A stretch of DNA of 64,000 bases. Origin: Agrypnia vestita. Lineage: Eukaryota > Arthropoda > Insecta > Trichoptera > Phryganeidae. Shown here piece after piece: positions 50,306 through 62,130 of the stretch. The stretch is from positions 1 through 64,000 of the forward strand of contig JADDOH010010097.1 of the NCBI GenBank assembly GCA_016648135.1, given 5' to 3'. Position numbers and translations under genes: made by a program. Every line of letters begins with the position of its first letter. Positions within the stretch are counted from its first letter, which is position 1. The notes under the pieces were generated by a model, which had not been told where the DNA came from, ran no database searches, and saw only the letters and a list, made by a program, of their open reading frames with translations.

Positions 50306-50789
50306 GTATATGCGACACATTCTTGTGATGGAAGAAAAATAACCAAAATTAGTAGAGTGTCTAATTCTAAATAATTCCGGTTTTCTTATAAGGCGTTCAG
50401 CATGCAAATTTATATCAGTTGGTTAGAAAGAGAATCACTGTCAATAGCTCCACTGAAAATTTTATGTAACATAACATAACAAGAGCGGATATTTTTCGTC
50501 AGGACTAAGGTTTGCGCGTTTTGAAAAAAGCAAGAAAATCCTCGTAGCTATGAAGATTACTGTATTGACCAGCTTTGTAGGACAAAACACGTATAAACTT
50601 TTTCTGCACTCTTTCGATTACTTAATGTAGAATGTAGTTTTTTAAATCTCTCTAAAAGATTTAATGTAGAATGTAGTTTTTTAAATCTTTCTAAAAGATT
50701 TAAAAAACTAATTCATGTTATTTGTTTTAGGAAAGATGTGTATCGCTGAGAAAATTCCCCGAGATCGGATTGCAACATGTAGATCCAAA
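50306..50789. other. Noncoding stretch with a 39-bp tandem duplication
   Basis: TTAATGTAGAATGTAGTTTT and the following AAATCTCTCTAAAAGA are repeated with a 39-bp period between about 50621 and 50700. No gene is present. Confidence 0.6.
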
Positions 50790-51040
50790 TAATATGCGAA
50801 GTTGAAAACGTTGTGAGAGGGCGACGACAGAGAAGGTTGTGAAATGATCATGTGAGCAGAGTGACAGACTCCAGAGCCGCAAAAGTAGCAAGAAAACAAA
50901 CACCCAAGGGAAACAGAACGCCCAAGAGATGGCGGGACAGCTGGCAGTTCAACTCCCTGGAAGACAATTTAGCAGGCCATCAGACCTAAACAATATTCGA
51001 ATGAATAAGGAGGTGATTTTTAGGAATATTGTAAAGAAAA
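50790..51040 (+). mobile_element. Degenerate LINE post-RT fragment
   Basis: The plus strand reads, with breaks, RQRRL.NDHVSRVTDSRAA, KVARKQTPKGNRTPKRW and RDSWQFNSLEDN. The W.DHV.R block followed by RPxxRW is usual at the C-terminus of LINE ORF2. No RT domain remains. Confidence 0.55.
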
Positions 51041-51714
51041 ATGATGGCAGAAATTCTTATAAAACCATTATACGAGTACAAGTTCCCTAAGGAACTCGGA
51101 CATCTACCAAAAATGCATTTTTTACTTTTTTGCACCAATGCTTTTATAACCCTCTTTTCCACAATACCTACATAATTTTAAAAAAATGTTTCTGAATTTT
51201 ACGTAACAAAATATTGATGTAATAACAGATAAATACGCTCATTTTGTATGTAAAGCCAAACTTGAAATAGATCTGTAAAAATTGTTTTATTGTTGATGTC
51301 TTAGTTTACGTGGAGACCGTCGATATGTATGTTTAACCTCCTTAATTCAAATTTGTACACCTTGGGACTTATTGAACGAGAATTTTTAACATAACCATGC
51401 ACATATAACTTTTCATTGTAAATAGTTTAGTAGTTAAACTCCAGTGGATCGTAATCCACCAAAAAAAAATTCTCCCTTAAAATATTTCTCGTTTGAATAA
51501 TTAAATGCAGTTTTTTTACCACCCCACTAATTCTGAGGTGCGTAGCTGAGTGTAATAAATAAAAATAAACTAAAAATAAAAATCTTCTTGAAAAGAACCG
51601 GAGCCCGGTTGGCCACGTGACCGAAGAGAACGCCGAGTTGTGACAACAGCAGTTTACATACATCTTAAGCTTTTTACTAATGTTAGCTTCTTACGGATTT
51701 CTTCAATTCAAGGT
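51041..51714. other. Noncoding stretch, nothing recognised
   Basis: AT-rich without assigned features. Confidence 0.4.
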
Positions 51715-52202
51715 ATTTATGAGGGATATAAAAGCAAAGACAGCAATATCCCTCTGGGTTGTTTCTGAAATACATACAAAAAACCCGCTACTACTCAAGA
51801 AAATTTCTCTGGAATCTATGAAACCTACATCTTATTGAATATATGATATACCGAATCGTGGTGATTGCTGCTTTTGCTATTTACATAATTGGATATTGGA
51901 TGGATGTTTCAGTCTAAAATCGATATCAACTCTCACTTTAGTATGAAGTGGCCATTTTATCACGTGACACATCCTTGGGATTGACAGGTTGAAGTGGATA
52001 TTGCTGCCTTTGCTTATTACACTACGAGGGTATTGTTGTCTTTGCTTTAAATAGTGATTTGGGAACATAATTTGAGCTATATTTGCTATTAAATCTCCAA
52101 TTCAATATATCCTCAATTAGTAATCCTCGGTTATACTCGACTGCGTTCAAAATATTTTTTTTGGATTTTGCTGCCTTTGCTTTTAAACGCCACATATATA
52201 AG
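51715..52202. repeat. MITE family T, composite or nested copies
   Basis: The inverted-repeat word AAAAGCAAAGACAGCAATATCC appears at 51730, and its mirror GATATTGCTGCCTTTGCTT recurs at about 51990 and, as TTTTGCTGCCTTTGCTTTTA, near 52175. Several partial ends between them suggest nested or tandem family T insertions. Confidence 0.6.
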
Positions 52203-53719
52203 CGCGTGTTTTTTACTAAGAGAACACAGTAATATAATTTTTTTACTTCTTACATATATAATACATTATACCACATAATTACAATCATAAAATATCTTCA
52301 CAAATTTAGAAACAAATCGATATTCTCGGTTTATACAACAAGAATGCACTCACAGGTTCTCAAAGGACGTCCAAGCAAACGGCGGTACGCGATCAAACCG
52401 TTCTTCTTGCGGAAAGTAAAGAGATAAATTAACTTAATAAACAACATAAAGCATCGACCGATTTTCATCGGTTCCGGCTCTGAACTAACTTCCAAGAACA
52501 GGTAGCAGCCTGCATCACCAAATCATTATAATATAAACATAGTCCACGCAAATGTGACGTTATAAATTAGTGGCCGAAATATTTTTGCACTTGAGATCTG
52601 GCATAAACTTTTTGGAATGACATGATTGTTTTTAAGGCCTCTTTTCAGTTTTATTAAACATTTAAAAAAAAATTATTAGCATTTAGCTTAATTTAATTAA
52701 CAATTTTATTACTTTTATTCAAATATATCGCACTTTAACACGTTGTTGCAAAATACCTTTCATACTAAGATTCAGTTTTTACCCAAATGCCTAGTATACT
52801 TAATGAAATTAATTTTTCACTGTTATGTAATAAAAATTACATTAATTTTCCTGCGATTCATAGATATAAGACGTTTGTCGTAATATGATTACCAAGTGTC
52901 ATTTTGACAGATACCAAAATTAATGATAAAAAGGTAGGAAAAAACGATACGATTCTGTAATACAGCGCGTGACGAAATTGGGATATATTTTTTGGTAAAT
53001 ACGAATACATATAATTATTTTTTAAATCAACATGCTTTTGGTTAAATGCTTCTAAAATACGCAAATATGCTTTCAAAATCAGTTATCAATTCCAAAATTG
53101 ACACATTTTGTCAGATAATCATATTTAAACGCGTCACCTGTATTCTTCCGTCATATTCAAAGCATTTCTCATAATATAATTATCAAAAGATCTCGTTTTG
53201 AACATTATCAATATCACAGAAAAATTAAATTAGATTAGGAAAATATCATTTTTATGGCTCCGCAATATAAGACATATAAAAGTGGATGGAGCGATATATC
53301 AATACATGATATAAAATTAAGTCCCCGGCGTCCCTCTGTCCCTCTGTCTGTCCGTCTGTACGACAGCACTAATCTCGAGAATCACTAAATGGATTTGTAT
53401 GCGGTTTTCACAGTTGTGTCTGCATTTCTCCAGAAAGATTTTTGTTTATTAAAAATTGCCCTAGCACATATAGGAGCTAAGCGTTAATGGTATTATTGAA
53501 TCAAGTCGGGAAAAAATTTGACGCTAAAGCGCTCTCATGGAAACGCTGCCAATCCGTCAGAGAAACAAAAATATCGTGTAGGAAAGAATTGTGTTAATTA
53601 AATTATCTAAAAATAAGTCATAGATGACATATGTTGTTTATAAAATGTCATATACCTCAGGTATAATGGTTATCTTTCCAGTTTCAATTTTGGATCTTAT
53701 TTGTGTAATTATTGGGTTT
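52203..53719. other. Noncoding stretch with a CTGT-rich patch
   Basis: CCCTCTGTCTGTCCGTCTGT at 53330-53355 may be the head of a family R copy, but the body is not recognisable. The rest is AT-rich without features. Confidence 0.4.
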
Positions 53720-54450
53720 ACTGATTTGGCATCACAGGTTGCTTGTATGCCCGATTAGCAGTCATTTATGTTTCTTATTTTAATCCATCTGTTTGCTGGT
53801 TTCATAATAATGTAGATTCATTGATAGCAATCAGCTCAGCCAGGATGACAGAGCAGTAACTATCCAATTTGATTTTTCTAGCGGGCAGTTCCATCAGTGT
53901 ACGTTGCCTTCAATAAGGCTACCATCTGTATATATTTTGATTCGATTTGGTTCAGCAGGTGGGTCAGTTTTGTCGTGGCATTCGTATTGAATATTCAAGC
54001 GATTAGTAGGATGGGGTAATGTAAAGACCACTCTGCCCTGGTATTCGCTATTATCATGTCTTTTGTGGTTAATGTCGTTTTAACTTTGTAGATTTCTGCT
54101 GCCTCTTTTATTTTTAAATCTAGAGGCATAAAGCCGCTTAAAGCTTGTGCTGAGATCAAATAAATTGTTCGGTAACCTTTGCAGCAGCTTGGCTATTTGC
54201 CTTTGTACTCTGTCAAGTTTTTCCTTGTTGACTTCCTGTTTACTCCGTCGATCCATATACTTGTGCAGCATGTGATGATAGGTTCCACAGCTCCATGGTA
54301 CAACATCTTGACAACTTCGTGTGAAGCGCCTCAAGTGGATTTTACTGCTCTTAGTAATTGGTTAGTGATTTTTGCAGCATTTTTGCATGTTGCATGTTTG
54401 GACCAATTTAGATTCTTGTCAATCGTAAGCCCTTATATTTTAAAGTGGGC
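53720..54450 (-). mobile_element. Degenerate LINE with RNase H remnant (R1/I-like)
   Basis: On the minus strand broken frames read LTIDKNLNWSKHATCKNAA, GAVEPIITCCTSIWIDGVN, ISAQALSGFMPLDLKIKEAA and EIYKVKTTL, followed by KYIQ/IYTDGSLIEGN, which looks like the first catalytic strand of RNase H, and then a LAELIAI-like block. The order RT tail then RNase H fits the I/R1/LOA group. Many stops and shifts. Confidence 0.75.
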
Positions 54451-54829
54451 CACGTACTTGAGTTCTGTGTTCCTCATTTCTATCCTTATACATTATTAAT
54501 AATATTAAATTGTACATTTATTACCCTAAGCATTCACCGCAGATCAAATTTGTCCTATACACCAAATCATTAGATTAAATATCTTTGAAAATATGACAGG
54601 TCTAAACCGTACCGAGTAGATCGGGTCGCCAGTGTATATTAAATGGATTTGACATCAAACTAACTGCGCAGTTGTTTGTCGGTAATTAGGGTTAGGAGCC
54701 ACCCGAGCGTGACGCCGTGTCGCTGGGTGCTGCGACATGGACCGCACGCCGTTTTGTGATGTGAAGAAGACGGTGAATGATGGGCAGACTGTTCGCGTTT
54801 CGTACTATTTGACCCACAGACCACTAAAA
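54451..54829. other. Noncoding stretch, nothing recognised
   Basis: A GC-richer patch near 54690-54780 has no recognisable coding content. Confidence 0.35.
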
Positions 54830-55000
54830 TACATATACATAAACTAGGTCACAACACATCAGCCCTGATTACGGACCCTACAATGGGATCTGAAACGTCC
54901 GCAATAAAGATCGTAGAACCACGGCAGAATATCCCAGGAAACTCAAACCAGAAGATTCTGAACGACCGTGAAAACGTAAGAACGTGAATAAAGTTATTTA
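54830..55000. repeat. Foldback family E, partial copy with core-like word l
   Basis: GCAGAATATCCCAGGAAACT and GATTCTGAACGACCGTGAAA match family E right arms. CTGATTA, a CCC/GGG stem and GAAAC lie at 54865-54896. The left arm is mostly missing. Confidence 0.6.
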
Positions 55001-55014
55001 ATTATATTATTAAA

Positions 55015-55100
55015 AAGAAAATACTTTTTAAAAAACCACCATTTATTATATTATAATCAAGATATTTCGGGGTCAATGGTCCCGTCATCAGTATACAACG
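55015..55100 (-). repeat. Inverted arm with hammerhead-like motif h
   Basis: The reverse complement reads CAACGTTGTATACTGATGAC, then GGGACCATTGACCCCGAAAT. It mirrors 55540-55625. The motif at 55064-55091 has GAAAT rather than GAAAC. Confidence 0.7.
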
Positions 55101-55334
55101 TTGACTTAAAATTAAAATCTTTTACATAGCATAAGTATTCTGAATTTTCTCATTTTTTTTGGAAACAAACCATTATTTTGACATTTACAAGAGTTTCTAA
55201 ACTTTACATGCAAATAGCAATGAATTGCAGTTAGATAAATAATATATTTTAGAAATAAGAGGAAGTGTTAATACCAAATTTAATATTATAAATAACCAAA
55301 TCCTTTTTTTGCAAAAAGTTAATTAGTTAATAAC

Positions 55335-55500
55335 ACTTCTGTGTACAGTTTGCTGGGATACTCTGCCGTGTAAATGTGACCTCTCCTGGCCTCTTTTTGA
55401 CCTCTTTTGGCCAGAGAGGTCACATATACAGGGCAGAATATCCCAGAAAACTATACACAGAAGATTCTGAACGGCCGTGAAAACCTAAGGACATTTTTAG
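55335..55500. repeat. Foldback MITE, family E, copy with near-perfect stem
   Basis: GTGTACAGTTTGCTGGGATA, CTGCCGTGTAAATGTGACCT and CTCCTGGCC are mirrored by GGCCAGAGAGGTCACATATA, GCAGAATATCCCAG and AACTATACACA. The loop is about 17 nt. It is nested between the arms at 55015-55100 and 55540-55625. Confidence 0.85.
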
Positions 55501-55539
55501 TTAATAATATCTCAATTTCCAATTTTAATTTTTAGCATG

Positions 55540-55625
55540 GGCACGTTGTATCCTGATGAATGGACCATTGGCCCCGAAACATGTTGATTATTCAATAAAT
55601 AGTGCTTTTATACGAAGTATTTTAT
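55540..55625 (+). repeat. Inverted arm with hammerhead-like motif i
   Basis: GCACGTTGTATCCTGATGAA is followed by TGGACCATTGGCCCCGAAAC and ATGTTGATTATTCAATAAAT. In 55553-55580 the stem is GGaCC/GGcCC with a single mismatch around ATT. It mirrors the arm at 55015-55100. Confidence 0.75.
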
Positions 55626-55865
55626 TTATATTAATATAGATAGTGTGACCACAAAGTTATTTTGTTATTAGCTTAGCTTATTTTCTGAAATTCGTTTATG
55701 TCTTCAATGGTAGAAATACATTTTTATTAACAACTATCCTAATTTCGAATGTCAGTCCGTAACTTACTGGATTTACAACAACTACTAACCTCTGATGAGG
55801 CGCGGGCAGCCGAGTGTGACAGTCAAATGTGGGCAAGGGACGCGCCACCAAACTTGTTTTGATAA

Positions 55866-56110
55866 TAATTTCATAATAATTTCGTTATCTGTCCTTCCGT
55901 CCGTGGTCTGTCTGTGTGTCCGTCTGTAACTTCGTGTAACGTACGTAATTTCTTTAGAATTCACGGCTAAAAAAATGAAATCAAACTACCGGAGATGGGG
56001 CGACCCCGTATAGCGGTGTCATATTCATATTCATGTAAATATTCATGTATACATATTCATGTAAAAAATACAGCAGGTACCTACACATAGAACTAAGCAA
56101 AGACGCGAAC
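55866..56110 (+). repeat. Dispersed repeat, family R, copy 4
   Basis: ATTTCGTTATCTGTCCTTCC, GTCTGTGTGTCCGTCTGTAA, AATTCACGGCTAAAAAAATG, CCGGAGATGGGGCGACC and AAGACGCGAACCATTTCATG follow the family order. Confidence 0.6.
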
Positions 56111-56284
56111 CATTTCATGTTCCGCCCAGCACAATCGCCAGGGTTTAAAATAATACCTTTAACTGCCGGCAGGGATTATATGAAAAAATGTTCAAATATT
56201 TTGATAAAAGTAGTTATTACTATTTCAATTCATGGGTGGGTTCTTTAGGAACCGGCATATAAAAGTTCCGTCATTTTCTAATTT

Positions 56285-56470
56285 TCATATCATTACCGAT
56301 AAATTGGCGTTTATTGGACAAAAATATTTAATTGCGTCATACATACACACATAATACCTACATATAAATATAGGATAATATGCAGCAGGCCTCTCAGCCA
56401 CCACTAACCTCGCAAGATGTATAGAAATACCTGTTCTGAGGTAGGTAGCTTTTTTTAACATTTTACCACC
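56285..56470 (+). repeat. Dispersed repeat, family F, copy 2
   Basis: CCGATAAATTGGCGTTTATT, GCAGGCCTCTCAGCC, ACCTCGCAAGATGTATAGAA and ATACCTGTTCTGAGGTAGGT match 10990-11210 in order. Confidence 0.5.
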
Positions 56471-58442
56471 TTAGATCGATATCTAATATTTATTTTGAAA
56501 GAAAGTGCATACAGCAAAAATCAAGAGTAAAAAATATAAAAGTACCTACTCGTATCATGCGAGCTGCAGGAAAAAATGGAAATAAATGTTTTACATTTCT
56601 TATCAAAACAACATCTTTCGTATGGATCCACAAAAGAAGTGGTAAGCTGAAATATATATTATAAAAGTGGACTGTTTTTAAAACATCACAAAAATATTTT
56701 TTTGATTATATATCTTAGATTAGTGGCAAAGCACTTGATTAATTGCAGTCACCTTGTCGCGCCGGTACAGGCTAGCACCGTCTCACAACTTTTTTTCATT
56801 ATCGAAATTATCATATCTTAGTCTCTACTGCGGGTTTTCCCAGGCCTGGATAAGTGTTGTACCTACCTGGGTATACCTTGCTTATAAAAAATCAGCAACA
56901 GGTGTTTTCAATTACCGGTCCGTCCGCACTATCTAAAAACTCATAAAATATAACAATTGTAATTTTTTATATATGTAGTTATGCCACAGATAAGATATAT
57001 AGGCATGAACTAAAGAAAATTCATTGGTACACAACCTAATGCTGGTTCCGATGGTTTGACTACAAGCTAATAAATTTTTAAACACATTTAAAAAGGTCAA
57101 ACTAAATACTTTTAGATGGTAAACAGTATCAGTACATTAGTTGCACTTTAATAAAAAAGACTTTTTACTAAACTTGACAATATGTAATTGTAATCTATGA
57201 GCATGTTTGCACACAAGGAGCACGGGTGCATTTCATTTGAGCTGTTTTATTGGGTAGAACCTTTGATTTTTCTTGTTTTATGAAAGCAGAACTACAGACG
57301 ACAAAAACACAATAAAACTGACTAGAGCACACTCAAATTGTGATATGGCTTGAGAAATGAAATGATTCTGCGGCAAATGTCGACATCATCAGGGCTGATG
57401 TTGATGGTCCATCATCAGGGCTGATGTTGATATTTTATAAAAGGTATTTATAACTTTGCCTATTATAAATTCACAACTTTGTAATGCATAATGAATTATT
57501 ACGAGGTACTAAAATAAGTATAAACTGCATATAGTCGAAGTTTTCCGAACAATCTAGAAAATTCTAAAAATATTTAGAAAGCACAAACGTATACCAGAAA
57601 TTTCCAGTAATCCAAAATGTGACAAGTGTCGCCGCACGGAAAAGTTTACTGTGACAGTTACGCGATTCCGCAGAAACGTGTATACCACAAAAAGCGGCGA
57701 TTATTGAGCGTATTGACCAGTGAAAAATTATGAAAATACCTACCGACGTTTTCGAGTAGCGGTCAGTCAAGCATTACATAAAATCATTTGTGTAATGCTC
57801 TATCACTAATATCTAAGTAAGTGCCTCTATCACTAATATTTCTGAAATAAATTCACTGACAGTGATTTTCTTGTAAACAGTGTAAACTTAAATACACATT
57901 TAATTAATTAAATAGTTATTTTGAATGGATAATTCACGGTCCCTGAAATGGCGGAGGTCTCACATTGCACTCGACTAGAGGTCAAACTCCTCGCCGGCAC
58001 CAGCCTCCAGCTCTCAACCGGTTGTGCCCGCTGAGGGGGCATCCATTGGACAGCATCTGGTCAATCATACTGCCTGTTAGACACGTATCAGATGACAAAC
58101 GGTTTATGGATTGATGTCCACATCACTATAATATCGATATCGAATGATCTAAGGATCGTGCTGGATTTTTTAATAATATATTAATTAAACTGCTAACGGT
58201 CAGCGTAGCTTTGATAACTGAGTATTTTGAAGTAATATTATACTACTCGAATTAAAATATATAAAATCCACGAAAACACCTCAATAAAATTAGTAATTGT
58301 AAATTATTGGAGTGAAGTCTGTCTGATGAATGAGAGTGACAGACGGCATGGAAGAATGAGAGAGTGAATTGTAGAAAGCGAGAGTCGAAGCAAAGTCTCT
58401 TATTCCGTAGCCAAGGCGACGTGAACAGTACTCCTATTAAGG
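56471..58442. other. Noncoding stretch, nothing recognised
   Basis: Short repeats CATCATCAGGGCTGATGTTG occur twice at 57386-57432. A GC-richer patch at 57940-58080 has no recognisable coding content. No exon is supported. Confidence 0.4.
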
Positions 58443-59095
58443 GCGGCTGGGTCCAGGACCTAGGTGGACCATGCAGCATTTGCCAATGCATCTGCTAAGA
58501 GGCATAAAATTTTTAAAAAAGAACTCGAAATTGCCTTGCAAGGTATCTATGAGACACGTTGGGAGGCATGATGGGCATCTTCAATTTCAAAGAGACAACT
58601 TAGTCAAAATTTGTAGCACTCTGGAGAAGATTTCTACTTGGCAAGACAGTAAAACTGCTAATGATGCGCATTGCTTGCTGCAAACATTGCGTGGTTCTGA
58701 CTTTATTATATCCTCCATCTGTTTAAGTGATGTATTAAGTGGGTACTTGCCTAAATTATTGTGTTTCTTATTGTTTGGTAAATGAACGTACATACTATAC
58801 CTATTTGCTTATTATATTGTTGTTTTGTTAATATTTTTTGTGATTCAATAAAAACAATTTAAGCTACCGTTTATATTAAGTCATAGATCCTTAATTTATA
58901 CACTCATACTCACAGACGGTCACTTAGTAACTTTTTATTTTTTAGGTACTACTGTATCTTTAAGCAGAATACTGCAATCGAACTCAATTGATTTAAAAAA
59001 AGCTGCGGACGCTATTAGTGATACTATAAGTGTTCTACAAAATAAAACAGAAAATACGGACGTAATTTACCGACAGCTCTTTGAATATAGGTAGG
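58443..59095 (+). pseudogene. hAT transposase fragment, DUF4371/ZMYM1-like, with an intron
   Basis: The frame DHAAFANASAKRHKIFKKEL, EIALQGIYETRWE, after a frameshift HDGHLQFQRDNLVKICSTLE, KISTWQDSKTANDAHCLLQ and TLRGSDFIISSICLSDVLS matches the middle of DUF4371 hAT-like proteins. An intron (about 58740-58946, donor AGTG|GTACTT, acceptor TTTTTTAG) joins to GTTVSLSRILQSNSIDLKKA and ends TENTDVIYRQLFEYR at a further donor-like GTAGGTA. The first and last parts of the protein are missing and the frame is broken near 58565, so it is a pseudogene or a dead element. Confidence 0.72.
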
Positions 59096-59839
59096 TATTT
59101 TTAAGTACAGTTCTTACATTTATTAATAAAATACCTACTTTTTACTTGTGTCTATTATTACCAAAATTAAAATATAACTTCTTGTGACTTGACCACGACT
59201 ATGTGACCCCCCCCTGGCGCCAAAGCTGGATCCGCCCTTGACTCCTATTGTATTAGAACCAAACGATTGTCACCTGTAAGAATTGTAAACCAATTCGGAA
59301 GCCAAGACAACGAGTTTTATTGAAATTCTGAACATCAAGGCATACACACGAGAAAGAACATTACAGTAATGCTACTAGATATAAAAGAAGGCAGAAATAT
59401 AAAAAGTGAAATTATCGTATTGGACCGTCGCAAAGCCTGGTCACCCGAATTTACAACAACAATACAACGTTTAATTTTCACTCATGGTTTAAAAGTGGCG
59501 ACTAGGATGAGCTCATATGTACCATTAACAGTGGCGTGGCACAAAAAAGGCCACAATAATTCAAGGAAGGGACACATTACTTTGTCATCAGTCAAAAATA
59601 ATTCGGGAATATATTATTTACTTTGTGTATTTAAGTTTACATAAATGAAATCTAATGACAACAAGGTAACTCGAGACCTCATCTGCAAGTGCACCAAAAA
59701 AATGTTCATACTCGAAAGTTACCCAAAGGTCGTTTCAGAACTAGTTTACAAAACATCATAGTTTAATACAGTTTTGCAGTTAGCAAAAACATTACAGGTG
59801 GATTCCTGCCGTGATAATCAGTTCAAGAGAGAAAAATGT
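59096..59839. other. Noncoding stretch, nothing recognised
   Basis: A C9-type run at 59207-59215 is next to GGCGCCAAAGCTGGATCCG, which looks like a transposon edge. The open frame at 59369-59644 has no family similarity. Confidence 0.4.
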
Positions 59840-59985
59840 TCGAGCAACTAAGAACTAATATCAATAGTTATGGAGATATGCAATATCAAAATTTGCATTT
59901 TTTCAACATTTCTAAATTATTTTTTGTAAAACGCTGAACTATTATTACAGTAACTTATATCGAATATCAAAAATTTATGTAACCC
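59840..59985 (+). repeat. Foldback family P, half copy
   Basis: AATATCAATAGTTATGGAGA, TGCAATATCAAAATTTGCAT and AGTAACTTATATCGAATATC match the left arm at 37700-37830. The mirror arm is absent. Confidence 0.65.
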
Positions 59986-60057
59986 CCTGAAGAATGGTGG
60001 TGTATGTCTGAAACATCTTCTATAATTTTATGTGTATATATATAGGATTTATCATCA

Positions 60058-60316
60058 TACGTGGGGTATAAAAGCAAAGGCAGCTATATCAAAAAAAAAA
60101 TCCAATCATCTAGGATAATTGCATCAAGAATGTACTGAATTCAAGATCTTATAAGAAATACAGTCTAAAAATTAAAAAAAACATGATTTTAGAAGGTGTA
60201 GAAATATAAAATCTTTAATTTAGTACATTCTCAATCATTGATCACGGTGGCTGCATTCAAAACATTTTTTTATTTTTTTGGATATTGCTGCCTTTGCTTT
60301 TATACCTCACATATAT
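60058..60316. repeat. MITE family T, best complete copy
   Basis: Left end ACGTGGGGTATAAAAGCAAA with GGCAGC; right end GCTGCCTTTGCTTTTATACC with TCACAT. These are inverted repeats of over 35 bp. Length is about 255 bp, with no ORF. Confidence 0.82.
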
Positions 60317-61213
60317 CAATATTATTGAGTCATAATTCTTTGGATCAAATAAACATTCATAAAAATTTATTATTTTAAAAAAATAACATTTTATTTCACT
60401 TTAACTACATTTATCCCGTATCAAAATAATGTATGAACTGATACTAGATAAAAATTGTTAGCAATTTTTTTCGAAAATAAAAAATTATTGCAGATTTGTC
60501 TTTTAGGAATTATTTTAAAAACCAATCGGTCATGTTAAGCGAAATCGATATTGAAACGAAAAATTAATTAATTTCAATAACGCGTGAACGTGTTCAGTAC
60601 TGTTTGACATTTCCGCAATTGATTTGTAACGGATGCCTAACAGGTAATTTATCACAATACCTTTGACATCCATCAGGTAATAACATGAACCATGTTTCCT
60701 CGCACTATATCGTGTATTCGAAATCGACCCATATTGACAGAGTTGATGAACTTGCATCGCATGCTTAGTTAAGAATTAAATCATCATGCCACAGTCGGCA
60801 GGCGAATTTAAAAATGATTGTGAAAAAGCTGTGGATGAATGTGAAAAAGTAGGCAAGTATATACACATGAATCTGACGTAAATCGCCGATTAATGGACTG
60901 CGTACAAAAGCATTGGAAGGGAAAAAGAAGCTCCACTTACCTGTCGCAGTTTGAATAATTAAATTATTTTTGAATTAGCAATTAAAATTTCTAAGGAAAA
61001 TCAATTAAATGTACATTATTTCAGCTCGATCGCTATCGACTAGGTATTTAATGCAGCGATTTTTTAATTCGCTTATCGTATAAACGAAATGATTATGTAC
61101 TAAATATTCTTCGAAATAAATTTCCTTAAAGACACGAATATTTAGCAATACTATTTATTAATACCCGTTATGTCAAGCCACACCACGAGTTCGGTCAATG
61201 ACTCTGATATTTT
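60317..61213. other. Noncoding stretch, nothing recognised
   Basis: AT-rich without features. The open frame on the minus strand at 60530-60757 lacks similarity. Confidence 0.4.
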
Positions 61214-61233
61214 GTTAGACTGTTAGATTGTTA

Positions 61234-62110
61234 GGGCCGGTCTTATAAACGAAAGACCAAATTTCCGTTAGTCAATCGACAATATACTAACGGATGGCCG
61301 TTCGTTTATAAATGTTACCGATGCTCGTCTTATAAAACTTTTTTTACCGTCCGTGAGTATCGCAATATCGCACTGCTCTTGTCTATGATTTTAGAGCTGT
61401 CAAAAGCGAATTATATCTCTTTTCTATCTAAAATTTCTCGCTCGCATCAGATTTTTGGGATACTTCCCACAACACTACATTGGTAATAGCCTTTAAAACC
61501 CCAACTTAGTCTGAGCAGCTAATAATATTGATCCTAGAGCATAGAATCTCGAGGCAACAAGCAATTTTGTAGTTGGTGATAATGTCAGATTCCTACGGAT
61601 GCGCCTTTTTACATTGTTCCCAATATCTTCTAGAAGCTCATAGAAGCTCTTGAGCAGACCTTTTTGACAAGCGAAAGCGGTAGATAAAATCTGCGTCATC
61701 TAAAATATTAAAATAATCTACTCGTATATTGAACATTCTTTGTCGTCGAGTTTGTTCTTTATCCGACGAACTTGAATACAATAATAGCTCGACATCGTTA
61801 TGTGAAAACATTTTTCCTTGAAAATGTAGCAACAGTCAGCACGGTATATATGTACATATTAAACAAACAGCATTAAACGCAAATTGACAGCGGACCTAAC
61901 CTTAAAAAATAATACGTCAATCTGTCATACTTCTGTCAGTTTCAACTAACGGACGGTAAACTGGTGGTTCGACTGTCGGTATCGGCCGTCGGTAAAATTT
62001 TACTAAAATTTGATTAACGGATTGTTATAAGACGAAAAAAGTGACGTTTGTATCAAATTTCAGTTTATTTGGTCTGAAATTTAACTAACGGACGTTTATA
62101 AGACCGGCCC
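61234..62110 (-). mobile_element. PIF/Harbinger DNA transposon remnant
   Basis: Terminal inverted repeats GGGCCGGTCTTATAAACG and CGTTTATAAGACCGGCCC bound an 877-bp element flanked by TTA, the usual PIF/Harbinger target. The minus strand encodes the N-terminal part of a HARBI1-like transposase: DADFIYRFRLSKRSAQELL (61638-61832), then in another frame LLEDIGNNVKRRI and LSPTTKLLVASRFYALGSIL (61493-61699). A 10-bp direct duplication (GAGCTTCTAT) causes the frameshift. The catalytic DDE part is deleted. Confidence 0.9.
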
Positions 62111-62130
62111 TTAGACTGTTAGATTGTTAG

